From the NCBI GenBank assembly GCA_964651535.1, contig CAZYYE010000003.1, positions 62,001-126,000 on the forward strand: a DNA stretch of 64,000 bases, in the 5' to 3' direction. The position numbers were made by a program, and so were the translations under genes. This DNA is from Terrimesophilobacter sp964651535. GTDB lineage: Bacteria; Actinomycetota; Actinomycetes; Actinomycetales; Microbacteriaceae. Below, in pieces: positions 50,643-59,427 of the stretch. Below the pieces are notes generated by a model. The model searched no databases. It saw only the letters and a program-made list of their open reading frames with translations, and was not told the DNA's origin. How positions within the stretch are numbered: the stretch's first letter is position 1; the number at the start of each line of letters is the position of its first letter.

Positions 50643-51620
50643 GTGGCATTGACTGCTGACGTCAAGGAGGAACTCGCTCGGGTCGACTCCAACCGGACCT
50701 CGATCCGAGCCGCAGAGCTCGCGACGATCCTGAGATTCTCCGGCGGGCTGCACCTCATTTCGGGCAGGGTAGCGGTCGAATCGGAACTGGACACGGTGGA
50801 GATCGCTCAACGCGTCCGGCGCGACCTCGTGGAGCTTTACGGCGTCCGCAGCGAGCTCTCCGTCATTTCCGCATCCGGGGTCAGGCGAACGAGCCATTAC
50901 CTCGTGCGCGTTCTCGACGGCGAAACTCTAGCGCGGCAAACCGGGCTTCTGGATGCTCGGCGTCGGCCGGTGCGGGGCCTTCCCAATCGCCTCACCACGG
51001 GCGCTCAGGACGAACTGGCCGCCGTGTGGCGCGGCGCGTTTCTCGCTCGCGGTTCGCTCACGGACCCCGGCCGATCCTCAGCGATTGAGGTCACGTGCCC
51101 CGGAAATGAGTCCGCCATGGCGCTTGTCGGCGCCGCGGGCCGGTTGCACGTGCCGTCGAAGGCACGGGAGGTGCGCGGAGTCCATCGCGTCGTCATCCGT
51201 GACGGTGAGGCCATCAGCACGATGCTGAAGACGATGGGCGCCACGGCGACGGTTGTCGCGTGGGAGGAACTGCGCCAGCGCCGCGAAGTGCGCGCGACAG
51301 CCAACCGGCTCGTGAATTTCGATGACGCCAATCTGCGGCGATCGGCGCAAGCGGCAGTGGCGGCATGTTCGAGGGTGGAGCGAGCGCTCGAGATCCTGGA
51401 CGGCAAAGTACCCGACCACCTCAAGTACGCGGGGGAGTTGCGGTTGCGCTTTCGCGACGCGAGCCTGGATGAGTTGGGCCACCATGCGGACCCGCCCATG
51501 ACGAAGGATGCCGTTGCCGGACGGATCCGGCGATTGCTCGCCATGGCAGACAAGGTCGCAATCGACAAAGGGATTCCCGGGACCGATGCGAACCTGCCCG
51601 CGGACTACGACGACGTGTGA
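50643..51620 (+). CDS. whiA: Sporulation/cell-division regulator WhiA
   Basis: 325 residues. LAGLIDADG homing-endonuclease-like N-terminal domain (~1-200; FLARGSLTDP resembles the LAGLIDADG core without catalytic acids) and a C-terminal helix-turn-helix (~220-320; NFDDANLRRSAQAA, LRLRFRDASLDELG). In Streptomyces WhiA activates division and sporulation genes; in non-sporulating actinobacteria it acts on division. The GTG at 50643 gives MALTADVKEELARV. It sits directly after rapZ; the yvcK gene usually between them is absent. Confidence 0.95.
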   Translation: MALTADVKEELARVDSNRTSIRAAELATILRFSGGLHLISGRVAVESELDTVEIAQRVRRDLVELYGVRSELSVISASGVRRTSHYLVRVLDGETLARQTGLLDARRRPVRGLPNRLTTGAQDELAAVWRGAFLARGSLTDPGRSSAIEVTCPGNESAMALVGAAGRLHVPSKAREVRGVHRVVIRDGEAISTMLKTMGATATVVAWEELRQRREVRATANRLVNFDDANLRRSAQAAVAACSRVERALEILDGKVPDHLKYAGELRLRFRDASLDELGHHADPPMTKDAVAGRIRRLLAMADKVAIDKGIPGTDANLPADYDDV

Positions 51621-51637
51621 CACTCAAATCGCGGCGA

Positions 51638-51643
51638 TAGACT
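51638..51643 (+). promoter_or_regulatory. -10 box TAGACT for sodA
   Basis: TAGACT with a start near 51650 would give a ~60-nt leader holding GGAGG (51695-51699) 10 bp before the sodA ATG. Confidence 0.5.
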
Positions 51644-51709
51644 GGAACGGTCACCCGGCACGGCAGTGTGCTTTGCCGGCACGGACGAACTTCTGGAGGT
51701 TCACACACA

Positions 51710-52333
51710 ATGGCTGACTACACACTCCCGGACCTGGGTTACGACTTTTCGGCGCTCGAGCCGAACATCAGCGGCAGAATCATGGAGCTGCACCACGGCA
51801 AACACCACAAGGCGTACGTCGATGGCGCGAATACCGCTCTGGCAAAACTCGCCGAGGCACGCGACAGCGATGATTTCGCCAATGTGAACAAGCTCGAGAA
51901 GGATCTCGCGTTCAACCTCGCGGGGCACGTGAACCACTCGGTGTTCTGGACGAACCTTTCACCGGATGGCGGCGGAAAGCCCGAAGGCGAACTTGCCGCG
52001 GCAATCGACGACAACTTCGGGTCGTTCGACAAGTTCATGGCCCACTTCACGGCCGCGTCCGCGGGAATCCAGGGCTCGGGCTGGGGTGCTCTCGTGTGGG
52101 ACTCGGTCGGTCGGAAACTGCTCATCCACCAGTACTACGACCAGCAGGCCAACTTCGCGCCCGGCACGATTCCCCTCCTCCTCCTGGACATGTGGGAGCA
52201 CGCGTTCTACCTGGACTACGTCAACGTGAAGGCCGATTACATCAAGGCATTCTGGAACATCGCCCACTGGAGTAATGTGCAGGAGCGGTTTGCCGCGGCC
52301 CGCGACAAGACATCAGGGCTGATCGCTGGGTAG
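51710..52333 (+). CDS. sodA: Superoxide dismutase (Mn/Fe)
   Basis: 207 residues; cytosolic, no signal peptide. Metal ligands: His28 (LHHGKHHKAYV), His76 (GHVNHSVFW), and Asp/His in LDMWEHAFYLDY (~167-172). GIQGSGWGALVW is conserved; GGKP/Gln placement suggests Mn, but metal choice cannot be settled. ATG 51710 with GGAGG upstream; the in-frame region before it is leader. Placed between whiA and gap. Confidence 0.96.
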   Translation: MADYTLPDLGYDFSALEPNISGRIMELHHGKHHKAYVDGANTALAKLAEARDSDDFANVNKLEKDLAFNLAGHVNHSVFWTNLSPDGGGKPEGELAAAIDDNFGSFDKFMAHFTAASAGIQGSGWGALVWDSVGRKLLIHQYYDQQANFAPGTIPLLLLDMWEHAFYLDYVNVKADYIKAFWNIAHWSNVQERFAAARDKTSGLIAG

Positions 52334-52376
52334 CGATCCCTGCCACCCCCTCGCAATTCACCACCGAACCACCATT

Positions 52377-52380
52377 GGAG
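52377..52380 (+). promoter_or_regulatory. gap: Shine-Dalgarno site fixing the TTG start of gap
   Basis: GGAG 7 bp before TTG 52388. It supports the TTG as the gap start codon; the protein then begins MSVKVGINGFGRIG, the normal N-terminus. Confidence 0.7.
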
Positions 52381-52387
52381 TCCCCTT

Positions 52388-53395
<1,008 letters not shown>

Positions 53396-53405
53396 GCGAA
53401 AAGCG

Positions 53406-54617
53406 ATGCTGCGAACCATAGAGTCGCTCGGCGCGCTCGCCGGCAAGCGGGTGCTCGTGCGGTGCGATCTCAATGTGCCGATGGACGACGGTGAGATCAC
53501 CGACGACGGCCGCATTCGCGCGTCGTTGGGAACTCTGAACGAGTTGCTGTCCGCTGGCGCCCGGGTCGTCGTGATCTCTCACCTCGGCAGGCCAGACGGG
53601 ACGCCAGATCCCGCGTTCACGCTCGCCCCCGTTGCGCGGCGTCTTGGCGAACTGCTCGGCAGACCCGTGGCGTTCGCGACGGACACGGTGGGCGATGCGG
53701 CTCGCGATGCGGTTTCGGCCCTCGGGGATGGCGACGTCGCGCTCGTGGAGAACCTACGATTCAACGTGGGCGAGGCCTCGAAATCGGCGCACGAACGTGC
53801 GGACTTCGCAGCGTCGCTCGCGTCGCTCGGCGACGTGATGATTTCCGACGGGTTCGGAGTCGTGCACAGGAAGCAAGCAAGCGTGTTCGAGCTCCCCGGA
53901 GTGTTGCCGAGCGCGGCGGGCCGCCTCATCCAGGCGGAGCTCGAGGTTCTGGAGCGCCTCACGCAGAACCCGACGATGCCGTACACGGTCGTCTTGGGAG
54001 GTTCGAAGGTCTCCGACAAACTCGGGGTCATCGGGGCTTTGCTTCCCAGAGTGTCGTCACTGCTCATCGGCGGAGGGATGATGTTCACGTTCCTCGCGGC
54101 GCAGGGCCACGCCGTCGGCTCGAGCCTTTTGGAGAAGGACCAGCTGGATGCCGTGAAAGGTTACCTCGACGAGGCGAGCCGTCTGGGCGTCGACGTCGTC
54201 CTCCCGACGGATGTGCGGGTCGCCGCATCATTCTCCGCGAATGCCGAGCATGTCGTGCGCGGCGTCGACGCGATCGAGGACACCCCGTGGGGCGCTTCGG
54301 GCCTCGGCCTGGATATCGGCCCCGATACGCAATCCCGCTTCGCGAGCGTCCTCGCCGGGTCGCGCACGGTGTTCTGGAATGGGCCCATGGGTGTCTTCGA
54401 GTTCCCCGAGTTCGCGGCGGGCACGCGGGCGGTGGCGCAGGCGCTCACGAAAGTCGACGGTCTCACCGTCGTCGGTGGCGGCGACTCGGCCGCCGCGGTG
54501 CGTGCGCTGGGTTTCCGCGAGGAAGAGTTTGGACACATTTCTACGGGAGGCGGTGCGAGCCTCGAATTCCTCGAGGGAAAGCAACTGCCCGGACTGGAGG
54601 CACTCGGATGGCCGTAA
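53406..54617 (+). CDS. pgk: Phosphoglycerate kinase
   Basis: 403 residues; 1,3-bisphosphoglycerate + ADP to 3-phosphoglycerate + ATP. RVLVRCDLNVPMDDG, SHLGRP, LVENLRFN, FWNGPMGVFE and the nucleotide-phosphate loop VVGGGDSAAAV are conserved. ATG 53406, 10 bp after gap; the longer in-frame reading enters gap. Overlaps tpiA by 10 bp. Confidence 0.97.
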   Translation: MLRTIESLGALAGKRVLVRCDLNVPMDDGEITDDGRIRASLGTLNELLSAGARVVVISHLGRPDGTPDPAFTLAPVARRLGELLGRPVAFATDTVGDAARDAVSALGDGDVALVENLRFNVGEASKSAHERADFAASLASLGDVMISDGFGVVHRKQASVFELPGVLPSAAGRLIQAELEVLERLTQNPTMPYTVVLGGSKVSDKLGVIGALLPRVSSLLIGGGMMFTFLAAQGHAVGSSLLEKDQLDAVKGYLDEASRLGVDVVLPTDVRVAASFSANAEHVVRGVDAIEDTPWGASGLGLDIGPDTQSRFASVLAGSRTVFWNGPMGVFEFPEFAAGTRAVAQALTKVDGLTVVGGGDSAAAVRALGFREEEFGHISTGGGASLEFLEGKQLPGLEALGWP

Positions 54618-55414
54618 CACCTGATTCTCACCGCATTCCCCTGATTGCGGGGAACTGGAAACTCAATTTCGACCACCTCCAATCCATTGCGTTCGTGCAA
54701 AAGCTCGCCTGGAGCCTGCAGGATGCGAAACTCGATTTCCGCACTGTCGACGTCGCAGTGTTCCCTCCGTTCACCAATCTGCGCTCGGTGCAGTCGCTCA
54801 TCGCGGCAGACCACTTCCCCATCCTGTTCGGCGCGCAGGACATTTCGGAGCACGACTCCGGCGCGTATACGGGGGAGGTGTCCGGCGCGTTCCTCAAAGC
54901 ACTCGACTGCAGCCACGTCATCGTCGGCCACTCGGAACGCCGGGAATACCACCAGGAGTCGAATGAGCAGGTCGGCGCGAAAGCCGCTGCTGCGATCCGG
55001 CATGGCATCGTCCCGATCATTTGCGTGGGGGAAACCGCCGAGGATCTGGAAGCGCGCGGCGCGAGCGCTGTCCCCGTCGAGCAGCTCACGGTGGCTCTGG
55101 CGCAATTGCCCGCAAAGCAGGACGCGGACATCGTCGTCGCGTACGAGCCCGTCTGGGCCATCGGATCCGGCCAGGCCGCCACGCCGGAGCAGGCCGAATC
55201 CGTCGCGGAGCAATTGCGTGCCGTCGTGAGCGATTCTCTCGGGCCGGAAAGCGCACGACGCACGAGGATACTGTACGGAGGCTCGGTGAAATCGGGAAAC
55301 ATTGCGAGCTTCCTCAGGGAGCCGAATGTGGATGGCGCGCTCGTCGGCGGCGCGAGCCTCGTCGTGGAGGAGTTCGCGAAGATCGCGCGATTCCAAAGCC
55401 ACGTCGGAGTCTAG
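54608..55414 (+). CDS. tpiA: Triosephosphate isomerase
   Basis: 268 residues, TIM barrel. Catalytic Lys in AGNWKLNFD, His in VIVGHSERRE, Glu in VAYEPVWAIGSG; the phosphate loop YGGSVKSGN and VDGALVGGASL are conserved. ATG 54608 overlaps the pgk stop; the longer frame is shadow of pgk. Part of the lower-glycolysis operon. Confidence 0.97.
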   Translation: MAVTPDSHRIPLIAGNWKLNFDHLQSIAFVQKLAWSLQDAKLDFRTVDVAVFPPFTNLRSVQSLIAADHFPILFGAQDISEHDSGAYTGEVSGAFLKALDCSHVIVGHSERREYHQESNEQVGAKAAAAIRHGIVPIICVGETAEDLEARGASAVPVEQLTVALAQLPAKQDADIVVAYEPVWAIGSGQAATPEQAESVAEQLRAVVSDSLGPESARRTRILYGGSVKSGNIASFLREPNVDGALVGGASLVVEEFAKIARFQSHVGV

Positions 55415-55459
55415 GTCGGCGGTTGCCGCGACCGAATCGTCCCCATGGCCCACGCCGGT

Positions 55460-55465
55460 TATACT
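55460..55465 (+). promoter_or_regulatory. -10 box TATACT for secG-rbpA
   Basis: TATACT in the 88-bp tpiA-secG gap; transcription near 55472 would leave a ~31-nt leader with AGAAAGG before the secG GTG. It is the -10 closest to the sigma70 consensus TATAAT seen in the window. Confidence 0.55.
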
Positions 55466-55502
55466 GGTCAACGGCCAGCGCCCCCAGAAAGGCACCAATC
55501 CC

Positions 55503-55754
55503 GTGGAAATTCTTGAGGTCATCTTGCAGGTCGTGCTCGGAATCACGAGCCTCCTGCTGACCCTGCTCATCTTGCTGCACAAGGGTCGCGGCGGCGGACT
55601 TTCCGACATGTTCGGCGGCGGGACGACATCGAACCTTGGCGCATCGGGGGTTGCTGAGCGAAACCTCAACCGATTCACGGTGATCCTCGGCCTCGTCTGG
55701 GTTTCGTGCATCGTCGTACTCGGCCTCATCACGAAGTTCAATCTCGGCACATAG
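55503..55754 (+). CDS. secG: Preprotein translocase subunit SecG
   Basis: 83 residues, two transmembrane helices (~3-25 and ~57-78) joined by a Gly-rich loop KGRGGGLSDMFGGG, the SecG hallmark. It supports SecYE translocation in the membrane. GTG 55503 gives MEILEVILQVVLG; the longer in-frame region enters tpiA. rbpA follows after 9 bp. Confidence 0.95.
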   Translation: MEILEVILQVVLGITSLLLTLLILLHKGRGGGLSDMFGGGTTSNLGASGVAERNLNRFTVILGLVWVSCIVVLGLITKFNLGT

Positions 55755-55763
55755 GAGACTGGC

Positions 55764-56126
55764 ATGGCATCGGGTGGAAGCGCAATTAGGGGCTCGCGCG
55801 TTGGTGCGGGACCCATGGGGGAACAGGATCGCGGGTTTCATGCCGAGCGAATCCAGGTTTCGTACTGGTGCGCAAATGGGCACGAACTGAAGCCGTATTT
55901 TCTCGCAACCATCGAGGACGAGGAGATTCCGGAACAGCTCGATTGCCCGAATTGCGGCCTGCCGGCCGGCCGCGACAAGGACAACCCTCCTGCGGTGTCG
56001 AAACTTGAGCCGTACAAGACGCACTTGGCGTACGTGAAGGAGCGGCGGACAGAGCAAGAGGCCGCGACGCTGCTTGCCGAGGCGCTCGAACAGCTTCGCG
56101 CGCGCCGCGGCCGCACGCCCGCGTAG
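55764..56126 (+). CDS. rbpA: RNA polymerase-binding protein RbpA
   Basis: 120 residues; actinobacteria-specific activator that binds RNA polymerase and group I/II sigma factors. GSAIRGSRVGAGP (basic N-terminal tail), zinc-binding core with YWCANGHE and CPNCG, and the sigma-interacting helix near the C-terminus (TEQEAATLLAEALEQLRARR). ATG with AGGAG upstream. The end lies 8 bp from the convergent pgl stop. Confidence 0.96.
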   Translation: MASGGSAIRGSRVGAGPMGEQDRGFHAERIQVSYWCANGHELKPYFLATIEDEEIPEQLDCPNCGLPAGRDKDNPPAVSKLEPYKTHLAYVKERRTEQEAATLLAEALEQLRARRGRTPA

Positions 56127-56134
56127 GCCATCGC

Positions 56135-56899
56135 CTAGTTCGTCAGCAACTCCTCGGGGACGTCGGTCGTGGCCGCCCGATCCACGAAGAACTCGGTGCT
56201 GATTTGGCCGTGCGCCCCGGCAACGGGAACCTCGCGTACGCTCGCATTCGCGAGCGCGAGCCCGAGTGCCGACGCCTTGTCCGCGCCCGCCATACACAAC
56301 CACACCCGATTCGCCGAATTGATCGCGGGAAGTGTCAGGCTCAGGCGCTCCGGCGGCGGTTTCGGGGAGTTCCGGACGGCGATCACGGTTGCGTTCTTCT
56401 CGGCAATGCCGTCGTGTCCGGGAAACAGCGATGCGACGTGGCCATCGGGGCCCACGCCGAGAAACAGGAGTTCGAATTCAGGCAGTCGCCCCGAGTCCGG
56501 CGCGTGCTCGGCGAGTTCGCGCGCGTATGCTTCGGCTGCTTCATCCAGACCGAGCGGGCCATCCGACGCCGGGAATCGGTGGATGTTCTCTTTCGGTCCC
56601 GTCAACCGGTCGAGGAGGACATCGTGCGCTTGCGCGTCGTTTCGTTCCGCATCACTGGCCGGGAGCCAGCGCTCGTCCCCCCACCACACGTGGATCCTGT
56701 TCCAGTCCAGCGCCGACAATCGGTGCTCGGCGCCAATCGCGGCAAGAACATCGATGCCGACCGATCCGCCCGTGAGGACGGTGTGCACGCTGTCCCGCTC
56801 GGAGAGCGCCTGGGCGATCACGCTCACGAACCTGTCGGCAATCGAGTTGACGAGCAACTCCCGATCGTCGAATACCTGAACTATGCGGTGGGAATCCAT
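56135..56899 (-). CDS. pgl: 6-phosphogluconolactonase
   Basis: 254 residues, NagB-like fold; hydrolyses 6-phosphogluconolactone. VLTGGSVGIDVLAAI, VWWGDERWLP, FLGVGPDGHVASLFPGH contain the conserved ligand-binding residues. The ATG at 56899 starts MDSHRIVQVFDDREL 2 bp after the opcA stop; longer in-frame reading is shadow of opcA. Last gene of the tkt-tal-pgi-zwf-opcA-pgl operon. Confidence 0.94.
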   Translation of the reverse strand: MDSHRIVQVFDDRELLVNSIADRFVSVIAQALSERDSVHTVLTGGSVGIDVLAAIGAEHRLSALDWNRIHVWWGDERWLPASDAERNDAQAHDVLLDRLTGPKENIHRFPASDGPLGLDEAAEAYARELAEHAPDSGRLPEFELLFLGVGPDGHVASLFPGHDGIAEKNATVIAVRNSPKPPPERLSLTLPAINSANRVWLCMAGADKASALGLALANASVREVPVAGAHGQISTEFFVDRAATTDVPEELLTN

Positions 56900-56901
56900 G
56901 G

Positions 56902-57885
56902 CTATTCCTTGTCTGGCACGGTGAATGGGATGGTCGTGGTCGTGGTCGTGGAATCTGACAGGGTCGCGATGCCCTGATTCAGGACGGCGCCGAACAGCAC
57001 ATCCGGGTCGAGTCGTCTGAGCTCCTCCGCGAGGCAATCGCTCAGACTCCTTCTGGGCAGCGAAATGTCGTGCGTCGGCTGGCCGGGCTGCGTAAGGGTC
57101 ACGACGCTGGGTTGAGTACGCACGAGCGAAATCGTCCCCGACGCCCGTTCGAGTCGTACTTCGTGAATCCCCGCTCTGGATCCCGTGGGACCGTGCAGTT
57201 CCTGCCGCACGGGAGCCTGCAACTGCACGTGCAGCCACGCGGCGAGAAGGGACGTCGACGGCGAGTCAGAGGCGCCGTGCACCTCGATGGAGGTGACCGG
57301 TTCGTACGGGGGCTGGTCGAGCACGGCGGCGAGCTGGGCGCGCCACAGCGTGAGCCTCGTCCACGCGAAATCGGTGTCGCCGGGGTGGTACGAATCGGCC
57401 TGGCGCGCCAGGAATGCTCGCGGGTCGGGTTGGGCAGCCGCATCCGTGATGCGTGTCTGCGCCATCCGACCGAGAGCAGACTCCGCCACGACATCCGGGG
57501 CTTCTCCCGGCCACCACACGACGACGGGCGCATCCGCGAGCAGCAACCCTGTGACGAGGCCCTCTTCGTTCCTGGCCGTGTCGCCGCGGGCCCGCAAAAC
57601 GATGACTTCGCTTGCTCCCGCGTCTCCACCCACTCGAATCTGCGCGTCCAGGCGAGAACTCTCCTCGATGCCGCCCTCGCCGGGCGTGGAGATCACGATC
57701 ACGCGCATCGGGTGCTCGCGGGACGCATCATTGGCGGCGGAGATGGCGTCCTCTTCCGTGCCGTGGCGCGTCGCAATCACGAGGTTCAGGACGCGGCCGA
57801 GAGCAACCGCTCCACCCTCTTCGCGGATCTTGACGAGGGCTTTCGAGATTGCGCTCGTTGTCGTTGTCGGCAACTCGATGATCAC
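56902..57885 (-). CDS. opcA: Glucose-6-phosphate dehydrogenase assembly protein OpcA
   Basis: 327 residues. In actinobacteria and cyanobacteria OpcA helps activate Zwf. VIIELPTTTTSAISKALVKIREEGGA at the N-terminus (kept as description: IIELPTTTTSAISKALV then REEGGA) and VVVWWPGEAPDV are family marks. The GTG at 57885 forms a GTGA overlap with zwf. A run of six Thr near the C-terminus is encoded by a repeated GTGGTC-type hexamer (56931-56950). The order zwf-opcA-pgl is the usual actinobacterial one. Confidence 0.93.
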   Translation of the reverse strand: MIIELPTTTTSAISKALVKIREEGGAVALGRVLNLVIATRHGTEEDAISAANDASREHPMRVIVISTPGEGGIEESSRLDAQIRVGGDAGASEVIVLRARGDTARNEEGLVTGLLLADAPVVVWWPGEAPDVVAESALGRMAQTRITDAAAQPDPRAFLARQADSYHPGDTDFAWTRLTLWRAQLAAVLDQPPYEPVTSIEVHGASDSPSTSLLAAWLHVQLQAPVRQELHGPTGSRAGIHEVRLERASGTISLVRTQPSVVTLTQPGQPTHDISLPRRSLSDCLAEELRRLDPDVLFGAVLNQGIATLSDSTTTTTTIPFTVPDKE

Positions 57886-59423
57886 GGGCGTCTCCAGACT
57901 CGCCCGTCGCGCTGAAGAAGCGCGTCCGCGGAGCCTGGGCCCCACGTGCCCGGTCGGTATTGCTCCGGTTGGCCCTGCGACGACCAGAACTCTTCGATGG
58001 GGTCGAGGATCTTCCAGCTCAATTCGACTTCTTCGTGGCGCGGAAACAGCGGCGGATCCCCGAGCAGCACGTCGAGGATGAGACGTTCATACGCTTCAGG
58101 GCTCGCCTCGGTGAACGCGTGGCCGTAGCCGAAGTCCATGGTCACGTCGCGCACTTGCATGCCGGCGCCGGGAACTTTCGACCCGAACCGAATCGTGACG
58201 CCTTCGTCCGGCTGCACGCGGATCACGAGGGCGTTCTGCCCGAGCGCACTGGTTTGACTCTCCTCGAACAGGTACTGGGGTGCGCGTTTGAAGACGACGG
58301 CGATTTCGGTGACGCGACGCCCGAGGCGTTTCCCCGCCCTCAAGTAGAACGGCACGCCGGCCCACCGGCGGGTATCGATCGTCAGCCGGATGGCGGCATA
58401 TGTTTCCGTCACGGAATTCGGGTTCATTCCCTCTTCCTCGAGGAACCCGATGACGCGCTCTCCACCCTGCCAACCTCCGGAATACTGGCCCCGAGCGGTC
58501 GTGGCGGACAAATCGCTCCCGATTCGCACGGCAGAAAGGATTTTCTCCTTCTCCGCACGGAGGTCGCGCGCATCGAAGGAGACGGGCTCCTCCATCGCGG
58601 TCAGGGCGAACAGCTGGAGCAAGTGGTTCTGGATGACGTCGCGCGCCGCCCCAATGCCGTCGTAGTATCCGGCCCTGCCGCCCACGCCGATATCTTCGGC
58701 CATCGTGATCTGGACGTGGTCGACGGAGCGCGCATTCCAGATCGGCTCCCACAATTGGTTCGCAAAGCGCAGCGCGAGAATGTTCTGAACGGTCTCTTTG
58801 CCGAGGTAGTGGTCGATCCGGAACACCGAATCCTGCGGGAACACGGACTCCACGACGCCATTGAGTGCTCGCGCGCTCGCGAGGTCGCTTCCGAACGGCT
58901 TTTCGATCACGACGCGGCGCCACGTGCCGTCGGCCTGTTCGGCGAGGCCGGAGTGCCGCAATTGCTCCGTGACTTGCGGGAACGACTTGGGCGGGATCGA
59001 CAGGTAGAACGCGTGGTTGCCCATCGTGCCGCGGTTCTCGTCGAGCTCCTGGAGCGTTGCCGCGAGGCGCTCGAACGCCTTGTCGTCGTCGAACTCTCCC
59101 TGGACGAAACGGATGCCGCGCGCGAGCTGCGCCCACACCTCTTCGTCGAATGGCGTGCGAGCGTGAGCTTTCACGGCATCGTGGACGACCCGGGAGAACT
59201 CCTGCGTGTCCCAATCCCGGCGCGCGAATCCGACGAGGGCGAAACCGGGCGCCAGGAGGCCCCGGTTCGCCAGGTCGTACACGGCCGGCATGAGCTTCTT
59301 GCGGGACAGATCGCCCGTGACGCCGAAGATGATGAGCGCGCTCGGTCCGGCGATCCGATTCAGCCTGCGGTCGATGGGCAGTCGCAGCGGGTTGAATTCC
59401 CGCGTGATCTCGACCGGTGACAT
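57882..59423 (-). CDS. zwf: Glucose-6-phosphate 1-dehydrogenase
   Basis: 513 residues; NADP-linked entry to the pentose phosphate pathway. FGVTGDLSRKKLMPA (NADP site), the active-site RIDHYLGKETVQNI with catalytic His, and DPPLFPRHEEVE are conserved. ATG at 59423, 4 bp after pgi. Coupled to opcA by a 4-bp overlap. Confidence 0.97.
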   Translation of the reverse strand: MSPVEITREFNPLRLPIDRRLNRIAGPSALIIFGVTGDLSRKKLMPAVYDLANRGLLAPGFALVGFARRDWDTQEFSRVVHDAVKAHARTPFDEEVWAQLARGIRFVQGEFDDDKAFERLAATLQELDENRGTMGNHAFYLSIPPKSFPQVTEQLRHSGLAEQADGTWRRVVIEKPFGSDLASARALNGVVESVFPQDSVFRIDHYLGKETVQNILALRFANQLWEPIWNARSVDHVQITMAEDIGVGGRAGYYDGIGAARDVIQNHLLQLFALTAMEEPVSFDARDLRAEKEKILSAVRIGSDLSATTARGQYSGGWQGGERVIGFLEEEGMNPNSVTETYAAIRLTIDTRRWAGVPFYLRAGKRLGRRVTEIAVVFKRAPQYLFEESQTSALGQNALVIRVQPDEGVTIRFGSKVPGAGMQVRDVTMDFGYGHAFTEASPEAYERLILDVLLGDPPLFPRHEEVELSWKILDPIEEFWSSQGQPEQYRPGTWGPGSADALLQRDGRVWRRP

Positions 59424-59427
59424 GAGA

